Shown here: positions 53,096-63,605 of the stretch, one piece after another
Layout of the letters: every line of letters starts with the position of its first letter
How positions within the stretch are numbered: the first letter of the stretch is position 1
NCBI GenBank assembly: GCA_958496175.1
Contig: OY292280.1
Location: 19,530,001-19,594,000, forward strand
DNA: 64,000 nt
DNA from: Sisyra terminalis
Lineage: Eukaryota; Arthropoda; Insecta; Neuroptera; Sisyridae
Reading direction: 5' to 3'
Translations under genes and position numbers: made by a program
The notes under the pieces: model-generated
Databases searched by the model: none
The model's input: only the letters and a program-made list of their open reading frames with translations
What the model was told of the DNA's origin: nothing

Positions 53096-53880
53096 TTGCG
53101 GTTATTTTTGCGGATATCATTGCGGTTATTTTTGCGGATATCATTGCGGTTATTTTGCGGTAATATTTGCGGTTATTTTTGCGGATATCATTGCGGTTAT
53201 TTTTGCGGATATTATTGCGGTTATTTTTGCGGATATCATTGCGGTTATTTTGCGGTAATATTTGCGGTTATTTTTGCTGATATCATTGCGGTTATTTTGC
53301 GGTAATATTTGCGGTTATTTTTGCGGATATCATTGCGGTTATTTTTGCGGATATCATTGCGGTTATTTTGCGGTAATATTTGCGGTTATTTTTGCGGATA
53401 TTATAGCGGTTATTTTTGCGGATATCATTGCGGTTATTTTGCGGTGATATTTGCGGTTATTTTTGCGGATATCATTGCGGTTATTTTGCGGTGATATTTG
53501 CGGTTATTTTTGCGGATATCATTGCGGTTATTTTGCGGTGATATTTGCGGTTATTTTTGCGGATATCATTGCGGTTATTTTTGCGGATATCATTGCGGTT
53601 ATTTTGCGGTAATATTTGCGGTTGTTTTTGCGGATATCATTGCGGTTATTTTGCGGTGATATTTGCGGTTATTTTTGCGGATATTTTTGCGGATATTTTT
53701 GCGGATATCATTGCGGTTATTTTGCGGTGATATTAGCGGTTATTTTTGCGGATATCATTGCGGTTATTTTTGCGGATATTATTACGGTTATTTTTGCGGA
53801 TATTATTGCGGTTATTTTAGCGGATATCATTGCGGTTATTTTGCGGTGATATTTGCGGTTATTTTTGCGGATATCATTGC
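53096..53880 (+). repeat. 1,439-bp repeat, copy 2
   Basis: This is the second copy of 51657-52440. At its right end a half-unit join (ATTGCGGTGATATTTGCGG near 53880) replaces the usual full 23-mer, marking the breakpoint. One TTTTTGCTGATATC unit (about 53275) is not in copy 1. Confidence 0.86.
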
Positions 53881-55330
53881 GGTGATATTTGCGGATATTT
53901 TTGCGGATATCATTGCGGTTATTTTGCGGTAATATTTGCGGTTATTTTTGCGGATATCACTGCGGTTATTTTGCGGTAATATTTGCGGTTATTTTTGCGG
54001 ATATCATTGCGGTTATTTTTGCGGATATTATTGCGGTTATTTTTGCGGATATCATTGCGGTTATTTTTGCGGATATCATTGCGGTTATTTTGCGGAAATA
54101 TTTGCGGTTATTTTTGCGGATATCATTGCGGTTATTTTGCGGTAATATTTGCGGTTATTTTCGCGGATATCATTGCGGTTATTTTTGCGGATATCATTGC
54201 GGTTATTTTTGCGGATATCATTGCGGTTATTTTTGCGGATATCATTGCGGATATTTTGCGGTGATATTTGCGGTTATTTTTGCGGATATCATTGCGGTTA
54301 TTTTGCGGTAATATTTGCGGTTATTTTTGCGGATATCATTGCGGTTATTTTTGCGGATATCATTGCGGTTATTTTGCGGTGATATTTGCGGTTATTTTTG
54401 CGGATATAATTGCGGTTATTTTGCGGTAATATTTGCGGTTATTTTTGCGGATATTATTGCGGTTATTTTGGCGGATATCATTGCGGTTATTTTGCGGTGA
54501 TATTTGCGGTTATTTTTGCCGATATCATTGCGGTTATTTTGCGGTGATATTTGCGGTTATTTTTGCGGATATCATTGCGGTTATTTTGCGGTGATATTTG
54601 CGGTTATTTTTGCGGATATTATTGCGGTTATTTTTGCGGATATCATTGCGGTTATTTTGCGGTGATATTTGCGGTTATTTTTGCGGATATCATTGCGGTT
54701 ATTTTTGCGGATATTATTGCGGTTATTTTTGCGGATATTATTGCGGTTATTTTTGCGGATATCATTGCGGTTATTTTGCGGTGATATTTGCGGTTATTTT
54801 TGCGGATATAATTGCGGTTATTTTGCGGTAATATTTGCGGTTATTTTTGCGGATATCATTGCGGTTATTTTGCGGTAATATTTGCGGTTATTTTTGCGGA
54901 TATTATTGCTGTTATTTTTGCGGATATCATTGCGGTTATTTTGCGGTGATATTTGCGGTTATTTTTGCGGATATCATTGCGGTTATTTTGCGGTAATATT
55001 TGCGGTTATTTTTGCGGATATCATTGCGGTTATTTTTTCGGATATTATTGCGCTTATTTTTGCGGATATCATTGCGGTTATTTTGCGGTAATATTTGCGG
55101 TTATTTTTGCGGATATCATTGCGGTTATTTTGCGGTAATATTTGCGGTTATTTTTGCGGATATCATTGCGGTTATTTTTGCGGATATCATTGCGGTTATT
55201 TTGCGGTAATATTTGCGGTTATTTTTGCGGATATTATTGCGGTTATTTTGGCGGATATCATTGCGGTTATTTTGCGGTGATATTTGCGGTTATTTTTGCG
55301 GATATCATTGCGGTTATTTTGCGGTGATAT
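53881..55330 (+). repeat. Mixed array related to the 1.9-kb HOR
   Basis: There is no gene here. It begins with the string that normally follows the triple-ATATTT unit (GATATCACTGCGG, GCGGAAATAT) but carries private changes: TTTTCGCGGATATC (about 54160), GGATATAATTGCGG (about 54402 and 54806) and TTTTTGCCGATATC (about 54515). It is less clearly paired with any other segment. Confidence 0.75.
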
Positions 55331-56630
55331 TTGCGGTTATTTTTGCGGATATCATTGCGGTTATTTTGCGGTAATATTTGCGGTTATTTTTGCGGATATC
55401 ATTGCGGTTATTTTGCGGTAATATTTGCGGTTATTTTTGCGGATATCATTGCGGTTATTTTTGCGGATATTATTGCGGTTATTTTTGCGGATATCATTGC
55501 GGTTATTTTTGCGGATATCATTGCGGTTATTTTGCGGTAATATTTGCGGTTATTTTTGCGGATATCATTGCCGTTATTTTGCGGTGATATTTGCGGTTAT
55601 TTTTGCGGATATCATTGCGGTTATTTTTGCGGATATTATTGCGGTTATTTTTGCGGATTTTATTGCGGTTATTTTTGCGGATATCATTGCGGTTATTTTG
55701 CGGTGATATTTGCGGTTATTTTTGCGGATATCATTGCGGTTATTTTGCGGTAATATTTGCGGTTATTTTTGCGGATATCATTGCGGTTATTTTGCGGTAA
55801 TATTTGCGGTTATTTTTGCGGATATTATTGCGGTTATTTTTGCGGATATCATTGCGGTTATTTTGCGGTGATATTTGCGGTTATTTTGGCGGATATCATT
55901 GCGGTTATTTTGCGGTAATATTTGCGGTTATTTTTGCGGATATCATTGCGGTTATTTTTGCGGATATTATTGCGGTTATTTTTGCGGAGATTATTGCGGT
56001 TATTTTTGCGGATATAATTGCGGTTATTTTTGCGGATATCATTGCGGTTTTTTTGCGGTAATATTTGCGGTTATTTTTGCGGATATTATTGCGGTTATTT
56101 TTGCGGATATCATTGCGGTTATTTTGCGGTGATATTTGCGGTTATTTTTGCGGATATCATTGCGGTTATTTTGCGGTAATATTTGCGGTTATTTTTGCGG
56201 ATATTATTGCGGTTATTTTTGCGGATATCATTGCGGTTATTTTGCGGTGATATTTGCGGTTATTTTTGCGGATATCATTGCGGTTATTTTGCGGTGATAT
56301 TTGCGGTTAATTTTGCGGAAATCATTGCGGTTATTTTGCGGTGATATTTGCGATTATTTTTGCGGATATCATTGCGGTTATTTTGCGGTAATATTTGCGG
56401 TTATTTTTGCGGATATCATTGCGTTTATTTTTGCGGATATCATTACGGTTATTTTGCGGTAATATTTGCGGTTATTTTTGCGGATATCATTGCGGTTATT
56501 TTTGCGGATATTATTGCGGTTATTTTTGCGGATATTATTGCGGTTATTTTTGCGGATATTATTGCGGTTATTTTGCGGTGATATTTGCGGTTATTTTTGC
56601 GGATATCATTGCGGTTATTTTGCGGTGATA
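55331..56630 (+). repeat. Fragments of the 7.2-kb HOR
   Basis: 55331-55800 matches 25119-25588 in monomer order at offset 30,212, including the ATTGCCGTTATT and GGATTTTATT rarities. About 56348-56628 matches 33346-33626 at offset 23,002, including ATTGCGTTTATT and GATATCATTACGG. The two pieces are in the same order as in the HOR but closer together, so this looks like a shortened, partly diverged third copy. Confidence 0.78.
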
Positions 56631-59399
56631 TTTGCGGTTAATTTTGCGGAAATCATTGCGGTTATTTTGCGGTGATATTTGCGGTTATTTTTGCGGATAT
56701 CATTGCGGTTATTTTGCGGTAATATTTGCGGTTATTTTAGCGGATATCATTGCGTTTATTTTTGCGGATATCATTACGGTTATTTTGCGGTAATATTTGC
56801 GGTTATTTTTGCGGATATCATTGCGGTTATTTTTGCGGATATTATTGCGGATATTATTGCGGTTATTTTTGCGGATATTATTGCGGTTAATTTGCGGTGA
56901 TATTTGCGGTTATTTTTGCGGATATCATTGCGGTTATTTTTGCGGATATTATTGCGGTTATTTTTGCGGATATCATTGCGGTTATTTTTGCGGATATCAT
57001 TGCGGTTATTTTGCGGTAATATTTGCGGTTATTTTTGCGGATATCATTGCGGTGATATTTGCGGTTATTTTTGCGATTATTATTGCGGTTATTTTTGCGG
57101 ATATCATTGCGGTTATTTTGCGGTGATATTTGCGGTTATTTTTGCGGATATCATTGCGGTTATTTTTGCGGATATTATTGCGGTTATTTTTGCGGATATT
57201 ATTGCGGTTATTTTGCGGTGATATTTGCGGTTATTTTTGCGGATAACATTGCGGTTATTTTGCGGTAATATTTGCGGTTATTTTTGCGGATATTATTGCG
57301 GTTATTTTTGCGGATATCTTTGCGGTTATATAGCTGTAATATTTGCGGTTAATTTTGCGGATATCATTGCGGTTATTTTGCGGTAATATTTGCGGTTATT
57401 TTTGCGGATATTATTGCGGTTATTTTTGCGGATATCATTGCGGTTATTTTTGCGGATATCATTGCGGTTATTTTGCGGTAATATTTGCGGTTATTTTTGC
57501 TTATATCATTGCGGTTATTTTTGCGGATATCATTGCGGTTATTTTGCGGTAATATTTGCGGTTAATTTTGCGGATATCATTGCGGTTATTTTGCGGTAAT
57601 ATTTGCGGTTATTTTTGCGGATATTATTGCGGTTATTTTTGCGGATATCATTGCGGTTATTTTTGCGGATATCATTGCGGTTATTTTGCGGTAATATTTG
57701 CGGTTATTTTTGCGGATATCATTGCGGTTATTTTTGCGGATATCATTGCCGTTATTTTGCGGTAATATTTGCGGTTATTTTTGCGGATATCATTGCGGTT
57801 ATTTTGCGGTAATATTTGCGGTTATTTTTGCGGATATTATTGCGGTTATTTTTGCGGATATCATTGCGGTTATTTTTGCGGATATTATTGCGGTTATTTT
57901 GCGGTAATATTTGCGGATATTTTTGCGGATATCATTGCGGTTATTTTTGCGGATATCATTGCGGTTATTTTGCGGTAATATTTGCGGTTATTTTTGCGGA
58001 TATTATAGCGGTTATTTTTGCGGATATCATTGCGGTTATTTTGCGGCGATATTTGCGGTTATTTTTGCGGATATCAATGCGGTAATTTTGCGGTGATATT
58101 TGCGGTTATTTTGGCGGATATCATTGCGGTTATTTTGCGGTGATATTTGCGGTTATTTTTGCGGATATCATTGCGGTTATTTTGCGGTAATATTTGCGGT
58201 TATTTTTGCGGATATCATTGCGTTTATTTTTGCGGATATCATTGCGGTTATTTTGCGGTAATATTTGCGGATATTTTTGCGGATATCATTGCGGTTATTT
58301 TTGCGGATATTATTGCGGTTATTTTTGCGCATATCATTGCGGTTATTTTTGCGGATATCATTGCGGTTATTTACGGTAATATTTGCGGTTATTTGTGCGG
58401 ATATCATTGCGGTTATTTTGCGGTGATATTTGCGGATATTTGTGCGAATATTATTGCGGTTATTTTTGCGGATATCATTGCGGTTATTTTGCGGTGATAT
58501 TTGCGGTTATTTTTGCGGATATCATTGCGGTTATTTTTGCGGATATATTGCGGTTATTTTGCGGTAACATTTGCGGTTAATTATGCGGATATTATTGCGG
58601 TTATTTTTGCGGATATCATTGCGGTTTTTTGGCGGTGATATTTGCGGTTATTTTTGCGCATATCATTGCGGTTATTATGCGGTGATATTTGCGGTTATTT
58701 TTGCGGATATCATTGCGGTTATTTTGCGGTGATATTTGCGGTTTTTTTTGTGGATATCAATGCGGTTATTTTGCGGTAATATTTGCGGTTATTTTTGCGG
58801 ATATCATTGCGGTTATTTTTGCGGATATCATTGCGGTTATTTTGCGGTAATATTTGCGGTTATTTTTGCGGATATTATTGCGGTTATTTTTGCGGATATC
58901 ATTGCGGTTATTTTGCGGCGATATTTGCGGTTATTTTTGCGGATATCAATGCGGTTATTTTGCGGTGATATTTGCGGTTATTTTGGCGGATATCATTGCG
59001 GTTATTTTGCGGTGATATTTGCGGTTATTTTTGCGGATATCATTGCGGTTATTTTGCGGTAATATTTGCGGTTATTTTTGCGGATATCATTGCGTTTATT
59101 TTTGCGGATATCATTGCGGTTATTTTGCGGTAATATTTGCGGTTATTTTTGCGGATATCATTGCGGTTATTTTTGCGGATATTATTGCGGTTATTTTTGC
59201 GGATATCATTGCGGTTATTTTTGCGGATATCATTGCGGTTATTTTGCGGTAATATTTGCGGTTATTATTGCGGATATCATTGCGGTTATTTTGCGGTGAT
59301 ATTTGCGGTTATTTTTGCGATTATTATTGCGGTTATTTTTGCGGATATAATTGCGGTTATTTTTGCGGATATTATTGCGGTTATTTTTGCGGATATTAT
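56631..59399 (+). repeat. Mosaic array with third partial odd-variant copy
   Basis: There is no gene here. It contains a GGTGATATTTGCGG join with TTTTTGCGATTATT (about 57070, as at about 22960 and 30267), a TATAGCTGTAATATT unit (about 57330), the second odd-variant block 58042-58620, and a third partial one from about 58916 (GCGGCGATATTT, then CAATGCGG, then TTTTGGCGG). Long-range pairing is patchy. Confidence 0.75.
58042..58620 (+). repeat. Odd-variant block, copy 2
   Basis: This is the partner of 52497-53070 and has the intact TTTTTGCGGATATT where the other copy has lost one base. The match ends near 58621 where this copy continues GCGGTTTTTTGGCGGTG, a private change. Confidence 0.86.
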
Positions 59400-62300
59400 T
59401 GCGGTTATTTTGCTGTAATATTTGCGGTTATTTTTGCGGATATCATGGCGGTTATTTTTGCGGATATCATTGCGGATATTTTGCGGTGATATTTGCGGTT
59501 ATTTTTGCGGATATCATTGCGGTTATTTTGCGGTAATATTTGCGGTTATTTTTGCGGATATTATTGCGGTTATTTTGCTGTAATATTTGCGGTTAATTTT
59601 GCGGATATCATTGCGGTTATTTTTGCGGATATTATTGCGGTTATTTTTGCGGATATCATTGCGGTTATTTTGCGGTATCATTTGCGGTTATTTTTGCGGA
59701 TATTATTGCGGTTATTATTGCGGATATCATTGCGGTTATTTTGCGGTAATATTTGCGGTTATTTTTGCGGATATTATTGCGGTTATTTTTCTGTAATATT
59801 TGCGGTTAATTTTGCGGATATCATTGCGGTTATTTTTGCGGATATTATTGCGGTTATTTTTGCGGATATCATTGCGGTTATTTTGCGATGATATTTGCGG
59901 TTATTTTTGCGGATATCATTACGGTTATTTTGCGGTAATATTTGCGGTTATTTTTGCGGATATTTTTGCGGTTATTTTGCTGTAATATTTGCGGTTAATT
60001 TTGCGGATATCATTGCGGTTATTTTGCGGATATCATAGCGGTTATTTTGCGGTAATATTTGCGGTTATTTTTGCGGATATTATTGCGGTTATTTTGCTGT
60101 AATATTTGCGGTTATTTTTGCGGATATTATTGCGGTTATTTTTGCGGATATTATGGCGGTTATTTTTGCGGATATCATTGCGGTTATTTTGCGGTAACAT
60201 TCGCGGTTATTTTTGCGGATATTATTGCGGTTATTTTGCTGTAATATTTGCGGTTATTTTTGCGGATATTATTGCGGTTATTTTGCTGTAATATTTGCGG
60301 TTAATTTTGCGGATATCATTGCGGTTATTTTTGCGGATATTATTGCGGTTACTTTTGCGGATATCATTGCGGTTATTTTGCGGTAATATTTGCGGTTATT
60401 TTTGCGGATATTAATGCGGTTATTTTGCTGTAATATTAGCGGTTATTTTTGCGGATATTATTGCGGTTATTTTGCGGTGATATTTGCGGTTATTTTTGCG
60501 GATATCATTGCGGTTATTTTGCGGTAATATTTGCGGTTATTTTTGCGGATATTATTGCGGTTATTTTTGCGGATATCATTGCGGTTATTTTGCGGTAATA
60601 TTTGCGGTTATTTTTGCGGATATTATTGCGGTTATTTTGCTGTAATATTTGCTGTTAATTTTGCGGATATCATTGCGGTTATTTTTGCGGATATTATTGC
60701 GGTTATTTTTGCGGATATCATTGCGGTTATTTTGCGGTGATATTTGCGGTTATTTTTGTGGATATCATTGCGGTTATTTTGCTGTAATATTTGCGGTTAA
60801 TTTTGCGGATATCATTGCGGTTATTTTTGCGGATATTATTGCGGTTATTTTTGCGGATATCATTGCGGTTATATTGCGATGATATTTGCGGTTATTTTTG
60901 TGGATATCATTGCGGTTATTTTGCTGTAATATTTGCGGTTATTTTTGCGGATATTATTGCGGTTATTTTTGCGGATATCATTGCGGTTATTTTGCGGTAA
61001 CATTTGCGGTTATTTTTGCGGATATTATTGCGGTTATTTTTGCGGATATCATTGCGGTTATTTTGCTGTAATATTTGCGGTTAATTTTGCGGATATTATA
61101 GCGGTTATTTAGCGGTGATATTTGCGGTTATTTTTGCGGATATCATTGCGGTTATTTTGCGTTGATATTTGCGGTTATTTTTGCGGATATCATTGCGGTT
61201 ATTTTGCGGTAATATTTGCGGTTATTTTTGCGGATATCATTGCGGTTATTTTTGCGGATATTATTGCGGTTATTTTTGCGGTTATCATTGCGGTTATTTT
61301 GCTGTAATATTTGCGGTTATTTTAGCGGATATAATTGCGGTTATTTTTGCGGTTATTATTGCGGTTATTTTTGCGGATATCATTGCGGTTATTTTGCTGT
61401 CATATTTGCGGTTATTTTTGCGGATATCATTGCGGTTATTTTTGCGGATATCATTGCGGTTATTTTGCTGTAATATTTGCGGTTAATTTTGCGGATATTA
61501 TTGCGGTTATTTTGCGGTGATATTTGCGGTTAATTTTGCGGATATTATTGCGGTTATTTTTGCGGATATCATTGCGGTTATTTTTGCGGATATCATTGCG
61601 GTTATTTTGCGGAGATATTTGCGGTTATTTTTGCGGATATCGTTGCGGTTATTTTGCGGTAATATTTGCGGTTATTTTTGAGGATATCATTGCGGTTATT
61701 TTTGCGGATATTATTGCGGTTATTTTTGCGGATATCATTGCGGTTATTTTGCGGTAACATTTGCGGTTATTTTTGCGGTTATTTTTGCAGATATCATTGC
61801 GGTTATTTTGTGGTAATATTTGCGGTTATTTTTGCGGATATTATTGCGGTTATTTTGCTGTAATATTTGCGGTTAATTTGGCGGATATCATTGCGGTTAT
61901 TTTTGCGGATATTATTGCGGTTATTTTTGCGGATATCATTGCGGTTATTTTGCGGTAATATTTGCGGTTATTTTTGCGGATAATATTGCGGTTATTTTTC
62001 TGTAATATTTGCGGTTAATTTTGCGGATATCATTGCGGTTATTTTTGCGGATATTATTGCGGTTATTTTTGCGGATATCATTGCGGTTATTTTGCGGAGA
62101 TATTTGCGGTTATTTTTGCGGATATCGTTGCGGTTATTTTGCGGTAATATTTGCGGTTGATTTTGCGGATATCATTGCGGTTATTTTTGCGGATATTATT
62201 GCGGTTATTTTTGCGGATATCATTGCGGTTATTTTGCGGTATCATTTGCGGTTATTTTTGCGGTTATTTTTGCTGATATCATTGCGGTTATTTTGTGGTA

Positions 62301-62565
62301 ATATTTGCGGTTATTTTTGCGGATATTATTGCGGTTATTTTGCTGTAATATTTGCGGTTAATTTGGCGGATATCATTGCGGTTATTTTTGCGGATATTAT
62401 TGCGGTTATTTTTGCGGATATCATTGCGGTTTTTTTGCTGTAATATTTGCGGTTATTTTTGCGGATATTATTGCGGTTATTTTTGCGGATATCATTGCGG
62501 TTATTTTGCTGTAATATTTGCGGTTATTTTTGCGGATATCATTGCGGTTATTTTGCGGTAACATT
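59400..62565 (+). repeat. Right-flank array rich in TTGCTG units
   Basis: There is no gene here. TTGCTG 23-mers followed by TTAATT 24-mers dominate, as in the first 7 kb. About 59400-59880 matches 62661-63141 at offset 3,261, and about 59800-60231 matches 63581-64000 at offset 3,781. Private units include TTTTTCTGTAATATT, GCGGAGATATT and GCGGTATCATTTGCGG. Confidence 0.83.
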
Positions 62566-63085
62566 TGCGGTTATTTTTGCGGATATTATTGCGGTTATTT
62601 TTGCGGATATCATTGCGGTTATTTTGCGGTAAAATTTGCGGTTATTTTTGCGGATATTATTGCGGTTATTTTGCTGTAATATTTGCGGTTATTTTTGCGG
62701 ATATCATGGCGGTTATTTTTGCGGATATCATTGCGGATATTTTGCGGTGATATTTGCGGTTATTTTTGCGGATATCATTGCGGTTATTTTGCGGTAATAT
62801 TTGCGGTTATTTTTGCGGATATTATTGCGGTTATTTTGCTGTAATATTTGCGGTTAATTTTGCGGATATCATTGCGGTTATTTTTGCGGATATTATTGCG
62901 GTTATTTTTGCGGATATCATTGCGGTTATTTTGCGTTATCATTTGCGGTTATTTTTGCGGATATTATTGCGGTTATTTTTGCGGATATCATTGCGGTTAT
63001 TTTGCGGTAATATTTGCGGTTATTTTTGCGGATATTATTGCGGTTATTTTTCTGTAATATTTGCGGTTAATTTTGCGGATATCAT
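62566..63085 (+). repeat. 520-bp tandem duplication, copy 1
   Basis: This matches 63086-63605 at offset 520, with identity continuing about 60 bp further. Shared rarities are GCGGTAAAATTT (62631 and 63151), ATCATGGCGG (about 62705 and 63225) and TTGCGTTATCATTT (about 62933 and 63453). I saw no difference between copies, so this is among the youngest duplications here. 520 equals 14x24 + 8x23. Confidence 0.92.
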
Positions 63086-63605
63086 TGCGGTTATTTTTGC
63101 GGATATTATTGCGGTTATTTTTGCGGATATCATTGCGGTTATTTTGCGGTAAAATTTGCGGTTATTTTTGCGGATATTATTGCGGTTATTTTGCTGTAAT
63201 ATTTGCGGTTATTTTTGCGGATATCATGGCGGTTATTTTTGCGGATATCATTGCGGATATTTTGCGGTGATATTTGCGGTTATTTTTGCGGATATCATTG
63301 CGGTTATTTTGCGGTAATATTTGCGGTTATTTTTGCGGATATTATTGCGGTTATTTTGCTGTAATATTTGCGGTTAATTTTGCGGATATCATTGCGGTTA
63401 TTTTTGCGGATATTATTGCGGTTATTTTTGCGGATATCATTGCGGTTATTTTGCGTTATCATTTGCGGTTATTTTTGCGGATATTATTGCGGTTATTTTT
63501 GCGGATATCATTGCGGTTATTTTGCGGTAATATTTGCGGTTATTTTTGCGGATATTATTGCGGTTATTTTTCTGTAATATTTGCGGTTAATTTTGCGGAT
63601 ATCAT
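63086..63605 (+). repeat. 520-bp tandem duplication, copy 2
   Basis: This is the second copy of 62566-63085. After about 63667 it passes into GCGATGATATT, the string also found at about 59885, so the right end of the window repeats the 59.8-60.2 kb segment. Confidence 0.92.
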
